60,314 nucleotides of DNA from JBAXZR01 sp041670165 (GCA_041670165.1 JBAXZR010000007.1:1-60314), one strand, 5' to 3'. Positions 45,368-54,914 are shown, counted from the stretch's first letter. Numbers and translations: made by a program. The notes: generated from the sequence alone by a model not told the origin.

Positions 45368-47602
45368 TTAAGCTTTAACAAACTTTTTGTAATTAACTCC
45401 GCCAATGTCTACAACAACTGGTGCGCTGAAATTTACAATGTCAGTAACATAAGAACCAATTGTTGCAATTGAATCTAATATGTATATTTCACTACCTGTT
45501 GCAAAATAATTAAGTAAATAGCCATATACGGTTTTTGAAGTTAAACCACTAGCAATAGTAGCCGAATCAATAACAACATTTTTTAGAAGTGAACAAATTT
45601 GGAAAGCACTGCTTCCAATAGTTGTTACACCACTTGGAATAGTGATGCTTGCGAGTTTAGAGCAATAATAAAAAGATTCATTACCAATGCTTGTTAAGCC
45701 TGTTGGAACTGTTATGCTAGTGAGATTTTGACTACGATAAAAAGCACCACCATTAATAATAGTTACAGTGCTTGCAATTGTGTAACTTGTATCTGTTTTA
45801 CTTGCTGGATAAAACATCAATTTGGTTTTATCTTTGTTGTATAAAACACCATTATCACTACAAAAATATGAATTGCTTTCTGAAACAGAAAAACTTGTGA
45901 TTTTTGTGCAACTAGAAAAAGCAGAAGTTCCAATTGTTGTTAAACCACTTCCAATCGTAACACTTGTGAGATTTGAGCAAGACCAAAAAACAGAAGAACC
46001 AATACTGATTACACTGTCTGGAAAAGTGAAGCTTGTTAAACCTGTACAAGCTTGAAAAGTTGTATCTCCGATGCTTGTTACACCATTTGGAATTGTGAAG
46101 CTAGTAAGACTTGAACAAGAATTAAAAGTAAAATTACCAATGGTTAATAAACTGCTTGGAAGAGAAATGCTTGCGAGCTTTGTACAGCCACTAAAAGCAT
46201 TATTGCCAATGCTTGTTACACCGTTTGGAATTATCATGCTTGTTAATTCACTGCAATTATAAAAAACATTTTGTAGTATAATTGTTACTCCACTTGGAAT
46301 TGTGAAATTAGTAAGGCTTGAACAATTGTGAAAAGCAAAATAACCAATACTTGTTACTCCACTTGGAACAGTGATACTTGCAAGATTTGTGCAACCATAA
46401 AATATATAACTACTAATGCTTGTTACACCATTTGGAAATGTGAAACTTGTGAATGCTACGCAACCATAAAAAGCATTACCTCCAATGCTTGTTAAGCCAC
46501 TAGGAAGAATAACATTGCCAAGAACTGTACAATTTTGGAAAGAACCATTTCCAATGCTTGTTAATGAATTTGGAAAAACGGCGCTTGTGAGATTTGAACA
46601 ACCGCTAAAAGCACCATTTCCAACAAATGTTACATAGTCTGAAATTATAACACTTGTGAGCCCTGTGCAATTTTGAAAAGCATATTGTACCAAAGTTGTT
46701 ATAGGTTTCCAATTATATTTTTCTGGGAGTTGGAGAGCTCCTGTTGGCAAAGTCGCTGATTTTCCAACTGAATATTCTTCATCATTAATTGAAGTTAATA
46801 TCAAATTTGTAGGTACACTTGTGAATTTTGCATAAAGAGTTGTTGCTCCTGAATATGGAAGGCTTATTTTTTGTGTAAAACCAGAATCGGTATACAAACC
46901 ATAATATAACGGACTTCCAACAACCGATAATTCAGGTATAATCTCTTCAAAAATTGGTCCATATGTTGAAACGGTTGCAATTTCTCCACCTTCAGAATTA
47001 AATGAATAAACAACATTTGCAACATTTCTAAGAATAGTTGTGAAACTACTGTTAAAATTGTTTACATTTTTGCCAATATCATTTATATCAAATGTCATAA
47101 TTATTGTTGCAGTTTTTAATGGTTCAACATTAATATAACCGTTTATGTATGTGGCATTTGTTACGGGAACCATATTATTGATTGAATATTTACAAGCCCT
47201 GTCGATATTTGTGTTTTCAAGATTTGTTCCATTAAAAGTTGAGTATGATTGTCCACTAAGTTCAAAACTCAAACTACGCTCTTCGGAATCATTTACAATT
47301 GTAAGGGTAAGTGTGATTGGTGATGTTTCGTCCGCAAACTCCATAGCTCCAATTTGCCAAGAACCAAGCTTTTCTTCTGAATCTTCACCAACTGTTGAAA
47401 TTGGACCATAATTTTCGAATGTACCTTCTTTTGCACCTGTAACCGTTCCAGTAACCGTTGACAAAACATGTGATGAAGTAAAATTAATTGTGCTTGATAT
47501 TGGCAATGCTTGAGTTGAAGCTGCCCAAACTGTAAAGCCAAAAACTACAGATATAAGAAGTATGTTAATAACTATTGAAACAATTTTATATTTAATTTTC
47601 AC
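45368..47602 (-). CDS. BspA-like LRR protein, type B (GTG start)
   Basis: The 744-residue protein has an N-terminal hydrophobic segment ending V-W-A-A-S-T-Q, the camelysin-like beta domain, one InlB-like unit (Y-Y-G-L-Y, L-Y-A-K-F), I/L-P-E-K-Y-N-W-K-P and an LRR array with very regular units (L-T-S-F-T-I-P-x-G-V-T-S-I-G), then the C-terminal module D-I-G-G-V-N-Y-K-K-F-V-K-A. The GTG start is preceded by AGGAG. Its last 60 residues are close to those of the next gene (47974), also at the DNA level. Confidence 0.88.
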   Translation of the reverse strand: MKIKYKIVSIVINILLISVVFGFTVWAASTQALPISSTINFTSSHVLSTVTGTVTGAKEGTFENYGPISTVGEDSEEKLGSWQIGAMEFADETSPITLTLTIVNDSEERSLSFELSGQSYSTFNGTNLENTNIDRACKYSINNMVPVTNATYINGYINVEPLKTATIIMTFDINDIGKNVNNFNSSFTTILRNVANVVYSFNSEGGEIATVSTYGPIFEEIIPELSVVGSPLYYGLYTDSGFTQKISLPYSGATTLYAKFTSVPTNLILTSINDEEYSVGKSATLPTGALQLPEKYNWKPITTLVQYAFQNCTGLTSVIISDYVTFVGNGAFSGCSNLTSAVFPNSLTSIGNGSFQNCTVLGNVILPSGLTSIGGNAFYGCVAFTSFTFPNGVTSISSYIFYGCTNLASITVPSGVTSIGYFAFHNCSSLTNFTIPSGVTIILQNVFYNCSELTSMIIPNGVTSIGNNAFSGCTKLASISLPSSLLTIGNFTFNSCSSLTSFTIPNGVTSIGDTTFQACTGLTSFTFPDSVISIGSSVFWSCSNLTSVTIGSGLTTIGTSAFSSCTKITSFSVSESNSYFCSDNGVLYNKDKTKLMFYPASKTDTSYTIASTVTIINGGAFYRSQNLTSITVPTGLTSIGNESFYYCSKLASITIPSGVTTIGSSAFQICSLLKNVVIDSATIASGLTSKTVYGYLLNYFATGSEIYILDSIATIGSYVTDIVNFSAPVVVDIGGVNYKKFVKA

Positions 47603-47707
47603 AATACTTTCTCCTGTATTATTTTGACAAAGATATTCTAATCTTAATTATTCAAATTTAATAAAGATAACTCAATTTTTTAAAACAAACAATTAAGCAT
47701 TTTTTCT

Positions 47708-47736
47708 ATTTTACATTTGTATAAATACTTTGTCAA
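47708..47736 (-). promoter_or_regulatory. Promoter of type B gene 45368-47602
   Basis: On the minus strand a perfect TTGACA (47731-47736) and TAAAAT (47708-47713) are 17 bases apart, with a leader of about 100 bases. The rest of the gap 47603-47973 is AT-rich without a gene. Confidence 0.7.
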
Positions 47737-47973
47737 CTACATATAACTTACACAGGAATTTTTATACATTAAAATTAATTGTGTGTTTTTTGAAACTAGG
47801 TTTTTTTATTAATATTAATTAAAATTAATACTAGTAAAAACATAAAAACAAAAACTATTCAAAATAGCGATTTAATTTTTATTTTTTTCAAAAATTATTG
47901 CTTTAATTAAACAATCATAATCATTTTTACTTTTAATTATCTTAATAATAAAAAGTGTATTAAACATCTTGAA

Positions 47974-50469
47974 TTAAACTTTAACAAACTTTTTGTAGTT
48001 AACTCCGCCAATGTCTACAACAACTGGAGTGTTGAAATTTGTTGTGCTTGTTACATAAGAACCAATTGTTCCTATTGAATCCAAAATGTAAAGTTCACTA
48101 CCCGATGTAAAATTGTTTAGCAAGTTTCCAAAGACTGTATTTGAAGTTAAACCACTAGCAATGGTGGTTGAGTCAACAATTACAGTTTTAAGCAAAGTAC
48201 TACCATCAAAAACAGTACTGCCAACACTTGAAATACTACTTGGGATAGTTAGGCTAGATAGATTTGTGCATTTATAAAAAGCTTTATAGCCAATACTCAT
48301 TACACTGCTTGGAATAATATAGCTTGCATCTTGCCTTCCTGCAGGATAGCATACAAGAGTTGATTTGTTTTTATTAAATAGAATTCCATTCTCACTTGAA
48401 TAATACTCATTGCTTTCAGAAACTGAAAAGCTTGTGAGTCCAATGCAACCAGAAAAAGCTTGCTGTCCAATAGTTGTAACACTGCTTGGAATTGTTAAGT
48501 TTGCAACACCAGTACAGCTTTGAAAAGCAGAAAAATCAATACTTGTTACACTGATTGGAATTGTATAATTTTCTGATTGTTTTTTTGCTGGATAACAGAT
48601 AATTTTTGTTTTATCTTTATTGAATAAAACACCATCTTCGCTAGAATAACTTGTGTTATCAGCAGAAACAGAAACACTTGTTAGTTCAAAGCAATTGGCA
48701 AAAACTCCTTCATCAATGCTTGTTAAACTGCTTGGGATTTCTATGCTTGTAAGTGCTGTGCAACGATTAAAAGAATATTTTCCAATGCTCGTCATATTAC
48801 TCGAAATAACCACACTGGTAAGCCCTGTGCAACCATCAAAAACAAAATTTCTAATAGCTGTAACACTATTTGGTATAATTATGCTTGTAAGTCCTGCACA
48901 TTCATAAAATGCAGAAGAATCAATATAAGTTACACTTTCTGGAATTGTGAAGTTTGCAAGTGCAGTACAACGATTAAAAGTATAAGCTTCTAATCTTGTA
49001 ACTTTATTTGAAATTGTTGCACTTGAAAGTCCTGTGCAAAAACAAAACGCAGATTGTCCGATGATTAAAACACTGTTTGGAATTGTTACACTTGTGAGTC
49101 CTGTGCAACCTTCAAAAGCAGAATTGCCTATACATGTTACACTGCTTGGAATTGTGATGCTTATAAGTCCTGTGCAATTAACAAATGCCAGAGAAGCAAT
49201 ACCTTTAGTATCTGAAAGCAATGTTATAGATGTGTCATTAGGCATTGTTCCTTTATATTTATATGCCATTTTTCCAGCATATACAAGCCCATCTGATTGA
49301 TTTGTGAACCAAGCAGTATCATCAAATGATGAACCACCAATACTTGTTACACTGTCTGGAATGGATACGCTTGTAATACCTGCGCAATTTTTAAAAGCGC
49401 CACTGCCAATAGTTGTTACACCATTTGGAATTACAATATTTATGAGTGCTGTACAGCCATTAAATGCATAAGTTTCAATGTTTGTAACGCTATTAGGAAT
49501 TGTTATATTTGTGAGTGCTGTACAACCAAAAAATGCATTTATAGGCAATGTTGTAATTGACTTCCAGTTGTATTTTTCTGGAATTTCAAGAGAACCTGTT
49601 GGCAAATCAGAAGAGTTTTTAGCAACTGAATAAGCTTCACCATCATTTATTAGTGTAAATATCAAAGATTCAGGAATTTCTGCAAATTTTGCATAAAGAG
49701 TTGTTTCTCCCGTGTATGGAAATTGCACTTTTTGAGTAAAGGATTGATCTTCATATAGTCCATAATAGGCTGGTTGTCCTTCAACAACCATTTCTGGAAG
49801 ATTTTCTTCCGTTAAAGATTCTGTAGGGTTTAAAGTTAAAACTGAATTTGTTGGATTAAACGAAAAATTTTCTACAACTTCAGCAACATTTCTAAGTATC
49901 GCACTGAAGCTATTGTTAAAAGCAGTTACGCTTTTTCCATTATCAGAAATGTCAAGAGTCATAACGATTGTAGCAGTTTTAAGTGCTTCAATATTAATAG
50001 CTCCACTTGTGTAAGTTGCATTTGTAACAGGTGTCGCATTGTTAATTGAATAAACACATATTCTGTCAATGTTTGTGTCACCAAGATTTGTTCCGTTGAA
50101 AGCTGAATAAGCTTGTCCACTAAGTTCAAAAGAAAGTGATCGTTCGTCTGAGTTGTTTACAATTGTGAGAGTAATCACAATTGGCTCTGTTTCATCAGCA
50201 AATTCCATTGCTGAGCCAATTGCCCATGTTCCAAGTTTGCCTTCCTCGTCGCCCGCAAGGGTTGAAACTGGTCCATAATTAGCAAATGTTTCTGCCTTTG
50301 CTCCTGTAACTGTTCCAGAAACTGTTGACAAAACATGAATAGATGTGAAATCCACCGTGTTTGTAACAGCCAAGGTTTGAGTTGAAGCAGCCCAAACAGC
50401 AAAGCCCATAACCACAAGTGCAAGACACATACTCATAACAGTTGAAACAATTTTGAAGCGAATTTTCAT
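47974..50469 (-). CDS. BspA-like LRR protein, type B
   Basis: The 831-residue protein has the full type B plan: hydrophobic segment ending V-W-A-A-S-T-Q, camelysin-like beta domain, one InlB-like unit (Y-Y-G-L-Y, L-Y-A-K-F), I-P-E-K-Y-N-W-K-S, LRR units with L-V-Y-A-G-K and D-G-V-L-F inserts, and the C-terminal module D-I-G-G-V-N-Y-K-K-F-V-K-V. Its N-terminus is nearly the same as in 27127-29595 and its C-terminus as in 45368-47602, so it links the two clusters. AGGAG precedes the ATG. Confidence 0.88.
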   Translation of the reverse strand: MKIRFKIVSTVMSMCLALVVMGFAVWAASTQTLAVTNTVDFTSIHVLSTVSGTVTGAKAETFANYGPVSTLAGDEEGKLGTWAIGSAMEFADETEPIVITLTIVNNSDERSLSFELSGQAYSAFNGTNLGDTNIDRICVYSINNATPVTNATYTSGAINIEALKTATIVMTLDISDNGKSVTAFNNSFSAILRNVAEVVENFSFNPTNSVLTLNPTESLTEENLPEMVVEGQPAYYGLYEDQSFTQKVQFPYTGETTLYAKFAEIPESLIFTLINDGEAYSVAKNSSDLPTGSLEIPEKYNWKSITTLPINAFFGCTALTNITIPNSVTNIETYAFNGCTALINIVIPNGVTTIGSGAFKNCAGITSVSIPDSVTSIGGSSFDDTAWFTNQSDGLVYAGKMAYKYKGTMPNDTSITLLSDTKGIASLAFVNCTGLISITIPSSVTCIGNSAFEGCTGLTSVTIPNSVLIIGQSAFCFCTGLSSATISNKVTRLEAYTFNRCTALANFTIPESVTYIDSSAFYECAGLTSIIIPNSVTAIRNFVFDGCTGLTSVVISSNMTSIGKYSFNRCTALTSIEIPSSLTSIDEGVFANCFELTSVSVSADNTSYSSEDGVLFNKDKTKIICYPAKKQSENYTIPISVTSIDFSAFQSCTGVANLTIPSSVTTIGQQAFSGCIGLTSFSVSESNEYYSSENGILFNKNKSTLVCYPAGRQDASYIIPSSVMSIGYKAFYKCTNLSSLTIPSSISSVGSTVFDGSTLLKTVIVDSTTIASGLTSNTVFGNLLNNFTSGSELYILDSIGTIGSYVTSTTNFNTPVVVDIGGVNYKKFVKV

Positions 50470-50550
50470 AAATTTTCTCCTTTGTATTTTGTGATTGTAA
50501 TATTAAAATCACTAATTAATATTTAATTAAGTTTCAAGTATTCCATATAA

Positions 50551-50596
50551 TTTACATAATATTTTCAAATTATAGCTTTACATAATATTTTCAAAT
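50551..50596. repeat. Two 20-base direct repeats in the leader of a type B gene
   Basis: TTTACATAATATTTTCAAAT occurs at 50551 and 50577 (period 26). They lie between the predicted promoter and the gene and may be operator or RNA-level sites. Confidence 0.6.
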
Positions 50597-50627
50597 AGCT
50601 TTAAAACTTTATTGAAAATATATGGAT

Positions 50628-50657
50628 ATTATAGTGCTTAAACAAAATTATAGACAA
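50628..50657 (-). promoter_or_regulatory. Promoter of type B gene 47974-50469
   Basis: On the minus strand TTGTCT (50652-50657) and TATAAT (50628-50633) are 18 bases apart. The leader is about 150 bases long and holds the direct repeats. Nothing else is seen in 50658-50880. Confidence 0.5.
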
Positions 50658-50880
50658 ATGATAATCAAAAATTTTATCAAAATCAATTGACTTTCTTTGT
50701 TAAAAACCGACTATTATAGACATATTACAAAAGAGCAAAATCAAATTTGTCTAAAATTGAAAAGCTTTATGTTGTTGACGGATTTCTCTTGAAAAATATA
50801 TATTTTAAAAATTTTTTTAATTTAATTTATGGCTAATCAAAAACACTTTGTTTCAATTATATTAATTAATATGTTAACTA

Positions 50881-53800
50881 TTAATTTCTTTTTTGAAAAT
50901 TTTCTGGAGGAATTTTTGGTTTAATTGGTGGTTTTGGTGGAAGTTTTGGTAAATTTTTTCTGCTGTTTTGACTTAAAATCTCTTTTTCAATCTCAGCTAA
51001 TTTTGGATTTAATTTTACAATTTCTTCCATTCCCTTTTGCTTAACTTGAACTTTGTACCTATACTTTTGAAAAGTTATAGTAAAAAAGCATAGAACAAGC
51101 AAAACGATAACCGCCAAAACAATTAAAAGATATGGCATATAATTTATTGGAACAATATCCCATTTTGCTGTTAAAACAATGTTGTCCGTAAATTGATAAA
51201 CAGTTTCAGCTGTTACAAGGGTTTGATTATAGAACCAACCTTTAAATTCATATCTATATTTTTCTGGAAGAGGCAATTCACCTATAGCACTATCAAATGG
51301 AACACTTTTATTTTCAAAAACTGTAGAAGAATCAGACATGAAAGATATTTCATAAATGTTTGGTGAAAAATTTGCATAGATATTTACATCTTGTTCATAA
51401 TCGAAAGTTGTTTCTTCACTTATAATATTATCATTATATAGCCAGCCATTTAAGTGATATCCTGTTTTACTAACATTTTGAAGTGATATTTCTTCAAATT
51501 CTTTTCCAGTTTCAATTGCAACAATATTTTCACTTCCATTGACATTTAGTGTGATGCTTACATTCCATTTGGCATATAAAGTAAGACCGCTGTCAGATAT
51601 TCTATCCGTTTCAAAATTCCATTCATTTTCAAAAGTATTCTCTTTGAACCAATTAGCAAAAACAAGTCTTCCTCTTGTTGGACTGCTAGGTGCTAAGATG
51701 AGTGAGTTGTAGTCAACTTGTAAAGGTTCAATATTACTTCCACCGTTTGTTACAAATGTAACAATATAATTGTTGATTGTCCAAAGTGCTTTAACAACAA
51801 TATCTTCTGTTACAACTTGAAAATCTTTATCCCAGCCATTAAAGCTGTAACCAGTTCTTGTGAAAACAGGAGCAACGGCAGAACCATCTACTTCAATATT
51901 TTGAGAAATATCTCCGCTTACAAACTCTCCACCATTTGCGTCAAAATCAACCCAAACTCCAACAAATTCCCATTTTGCATACAAAGTGAAACTATTGTTA
52001 GGCATAACAGTAAATGTGTAAGCATTTTCTAATTGTGCATCAGAATACCAATCAACAAACCTATATGATTTTTTGGTTGGATCATTTGGCTTAGTTACTG
52101 ATGAATTATACTCCGCAGTAATATTCTCAACATCACTTCCACCGTTTGTTACAAATGTAATATTGTAACTCTTAATTGTCCAAAGTGCTTTAACAACAAT
52201 ATCTTCTGTTACAACTTGAAAATCTTTGTCCCAGCCATTAAAGGTGTAACCAGTTCTTGTGAAAACAGGAGCAACGGCAGAACCATCTACTTCAATATTT
52301 TGAGAAATATCTCCGCTTACAAACTCTCCACCATTTGCATCAAAATTAACCCAAACTCCAACAAACTCCCATTTTGCATACAAAGTGAAACTATTGTTAG
52401 GCATAACAGTAAATGTGTAAGCATTTTCTAATTGCGTATCAGTATACCAATCAACAAACCTATACGATTTTTTGGTTGGATCATTTGGCTTGATTATTGA
52501 AGCATTATACTCCGCAGTAATACTCTCAACATCACTTCCACCATTGCTGTCAAAAGTGATTTGGTATGTTGCAATTTCAAAGCTTGCAGTCAAAAGAATG
52601 GTTTGAGTGTAATCATAAATTGTTTCTTGTGTAACAATCTCGTCATTATACAGCCAACCAACAAAGGTGTAATTTTGCTTTGATGCTGAATGAATGCCGA
52701 TATAATCAAATTCTTTTCCATTTTGCAGTTCAATCACATTTTGAGTTCCCTCAACATCAAAAGTGAAATCAGCAAACCATTTAGCATATAAGGTAATATC
52801 ATCTTGTGGCATAGCAGAAAAGACAAATTTGTTTGAAAAATCTTCATCAAACCAATCATCAAACCTACAAAGTCCTTTTGTTGGGTCAGTTGGCTCAGAA
52901 ACTGCTTCTTCAGGTTCAGCCAAAATGCTTTCAACATCACTTCCGCCATTACTATTAAAAGATATAGTTGTTATCTTGTAAGTAAGAATGTATGCACTAT
53001 AACTAGACCAGCCGTAAGTAGTTAAATAAGTTTGTAAACTTACTGAAGGAACATAAATCTTTAATTCACTATTACCAGAAAATGTATTAGGTCCCGTAGA
53101 AGCAGGAACAAACCTTTTAACTTTTATATATGTCAAATTAGCACATTCTGAAAACGCTCTGTTGTCAATTCTTGTTACGCAACTTGGAATTATGATATTT
53201 GTGATACCACAACAAGAAAATGAATAATCGCCAATGGTTGTTATTCCATCAGGAATATCGTAACTTATGTCTTGTTTACCTGCTGGATAACATACAAGCG
53301 TTGTTTTATTTTTGTCAAACAAAATTCCATTTTCACTTAAAAACAACACACTATTTTCAGAAACAGATATATTTGTTAAATCAGTACAATTATAAAAAGC
53401 AGCATCACCAATGGACGAAACACTACTTGAAATCGTGATACTTGTGATAAAAGAGCAATTGCCAAATGCATATGTTTCAACAAGTGTAATACCATCAGAT
53501 ATTTCATAACTTAAGTCTTGTTTTCCTGATGGATAATATATAAGTGTTGTTTTGTCTTTATTGAACAAAACACCATCTTCACTATAGTAATCAGCATTAC
53601 CGCTTGAAACAGAAATATTACTAAGTGCATAACAACAAAAAAAAGCATTATAACCGATACTTGTTACATTATCCGGAATAGAAATACTAGTAATTTTAAA
53701 ACAATTGTAAAAAGCATAAGTTCCAATTGTTATCAAACTAGCAGGGAGTGTGATACTTGTTAGAGAAGTAGCACTATAAAAAGCATATTCTGCTATCGCA

Positions 53801-54366
53801 AGAGTTCCATCAGTCAAAGTGATGCTTGAAAAACCACCCTTTAATGAATATGCTACTTTGCCAACATAAATAACTCCATTTGGTTGGTTATCTAACCAAA
53901 TTGTCCTAAAAAAAGCATAACTTCCAACACTTGAAACACTATCAGGTATAGTAATACTTGCAAGGTTTGTGCAATTTTGAAAAGCACCACTACCAATTGT
54001 TGTTACACCATTTGGAATCGTTACGCTTGTAAGTCCTGTGCAACCATTAAAGACGAGAAAACCAAATGTTTTTATGCTACTAGGTATTATAATGCTTGTA
54101 AGTGCTGTGCAACCATTAAAGCCACTATCTTTTAAAGCAGTAACCGGCTTTCCTAGATAAGTGCTTGGAATTTCAATGTCAGCAACATTTGTTGCAGTTC
54201 CAACTGAAACTGAATATTCTGTGCCACTTTTTATAAGTGTATATGAAAGTCCAGAAGTTCCTTCAGCAAAAACATTTTTGACAACTTCAAGTTTTGAACA
54301 AAGCAGTGCAATAAATAACAAACATATTTGTATAAACGCAAACAGTATTAATTTATTTTTTTTCAC
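50881..54366 (-). CDS. BspA-like LRR surface protein, type A with proline-rich cytosolic tail (GTG start)
   Basis: The 1161-residue protein has a signal peptide (M-K-K-N-K, end near V-F-A-E-G), an LRR array with islands (V-I-Y-V-G-K, D-G-V-L-F, N-G-I-L-F), and a long series of InlB/Listeria-Bacteroides repeats, two of which (133 residues each) are almost the same at DNA level. Then follow one membrane helix and a cytosolic tail with L-N-P-K-L-A-E-I-E-K and P-K-L-P-P-K-P-P-I-K-P-K-I-P-P, like that at 37103. The GTG start is 7 bases after AAGGAG. A TATAAT lies upstream (54398-54403) but no clear -35. The protein should display the LRR and repeat stalk outward. Confidence 0.88.
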   Translation of the reverse strand: MKKNKLILFAFIQICLLFIALLCSKLEVVKNVFAEGTSGLSYTLIKSGTEYSVSVGTATNVADIEIPSTYLGKPVTALKDSGFNGCTALTSIIIPSSIKTFGFLVFNGCTGLTSVTIPNGVTTIGSGAFQNCTNLASITIPDSVSSVGSYAFFRTIWLDNQPNGVIYVGKVAYSLKGGFSSITLTDGTLAIAEYAFYSATSLTSITLPASLITIGTYAFYNCFKITSISIPDNVTSIGYNAFFCCYALSNISVSSGNADYYSEDGVLFNKDKTTLIYYPSGKQDLSYEISDGITLVETYAFGNCSFITSITISSSVSSIGDAAFYNCTDLTNISVSENSVLFLSENGILFDKNKTTLVCYPAGKQDISYDIPDGITTIGDYSFSCCGITNIIIPSCVTRIDNRAFSECANLTYIKVKRFVPASTGPNTFSGNSELKIYVPSVSLQTYLTTYGWSSYSAYILTYKITTISFNSNGGSDVESILAEPEEAVSEPTDPTKGLCRFDDWFDEDFSNKFVFSAMPQDDITLYAKWFADFTFDVEGTQNVIELQNGKEFDYIGIHSASKQNYTFVGWLYNDEIVTQETIYDYTQTILLTASFEIATYQITFDSNGGSDVESITAEYNASIIKPNDPTKKSYRFVDWYTDTQLENAYTFTVMPNNSFTLYAKWEFVGVWVNFDANGGEFVSGDISQNIEVDGSAVAPVFTRTGYTFNGWDKDFQVVTEDIVVKALWTIKSYNITFVTNGGSDVENITAEYNSSVTKPNDPTKKSYRFVDWYSDAQLENAYTFTVMPNNSFTLYAKWEFVGVWVDFDANGGEFVSGDISQNIEVDGSAVAPVFTRTGYSFNGWDKDFQVVTEDIVVKALWTINNYIVTFVTNGGSNIEPLQVDYNSLILAPSSPTRGRLVFANWFKENTFENEWNFETDRISDSGLTLYAKWNVSITLNVNGSENIVAIETGKEFEEISLQNVSKTGYHLNGWLYNDNIISEETTFDYEQDVNIYANFSPNIYEISFMSDSSTVFENKSVPFDSAIGELPLPEKYRYEFKGWFYNQTLVTAETVYQFTDNIVLTAKWDIVPINYMPYLLIVLAVIVLLVLCFFTITFQKYRYKVQVKQKGMEEIVKLNPKLAEIEKEILSQNSRKNLPKLPPKPPIKPKIPPENFQKRN
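51781..52578 (-). repeat. Two tandem 399-bp near-identical repeats inside the type A gene
   Basis: The stretch starting at 51781 recurs at 52180 with only scattered substitutions over most of its length. The period of 399 bases equals 133 codons and covers one whole InlB-type pair of repeats. This points to recent duplication or gene conversion. The 3' limit is approximate. Confidence 0.85.
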
Positions 54367-54488
54367 TTTTTTTCTCCTTCATGTTGTCACAAATATTATT
54401 ATACCCTTTAAAATTTGTTAATTTTTTAAATAATTAATTTAGTATAAACCCAAATTGAATGCAAGTAAAGTTTTGAAATTGAAATAAG

Positions 54489-54914
54489 TTACAAAACAAA
54501 TGTCATAGGTCCAAGCAAAGTTTGCGAAACAAGCATGTCAGCACCAAATTCACCTTTTTCACAATGAACATTTTTGTTTATACAATTAACAAGGTGTTCC
54601 CATAATTTTTTTGCATGTTCAGGATTTCCCGCGTGGCAAAAACTCGGTCTGTTTGAAGTGCAATCAGCAAGAAGTGTGAAGTTTGACACAACCAAAACTT
54701 TTCCACCAACGGCAGTAACATTTTTGTTAATCTTGTCATTTTCATCTTTAAAAATTCTCATTTTAACAATTTTGTCTGCAAGCTTTTCAACGCTTTCAAG
54801 CGTATCTTGATCTTCCACTCCAAACAAAACAAGAAGTCCAAAATCAATTTGCCCAACAATTTTGCCACTCACTTTAACACAAGAATCTCTAACAATTTGC
54901 ACAACCGCTTTCAT
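54489..54914 (-). CDS. dtd: D-aminoacyl-tRNA deacylase
   Basis: Dtd removes D-amino acids and glycine wrongly attached to tRNA. The 141-residue chain has the normal length and the active-site pair: S-N-F-T at 77-80 (usual S-Q-x-T) and G-P-M-T at 135-138. The family consensus N-x-G-P-x-T has L133 in place of N here, while the Gly-Pro that gives chiral selection is kept. AGGAAC-like text precedes the ATG. It lies between the LRR cluster and the dut operon on the same strand. Confidence 0.93.
   Translation of the reverse strand: MKAVVQIVRDSCVKVSGKIVGQIDFGLLVLFGVEDQDTLESVEKLADKIVKMRIFKDENDKINKNVTAVGGKVLVVSNFTLLADCTSNRPSFCHAGNPEHAKKLWEHLVNCINKNVHCEKGEFGADMLVSQTLLGPMTFVL

Noticed and set aside
3325..54366. 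CRISPR-like regular repeats in the LRR genes
   Set aside because: The periodicity (about 69 bases) comes from 23-residue protein repeats and the units are too diverged; there are no cas genes.
22114..54366. Long antisense ORFs within the LRR genes
   Set aside because: They follow the LRR repeat phase on the opposite strand, lack ribosome binding sites and have repetitive translations typical of shadows.
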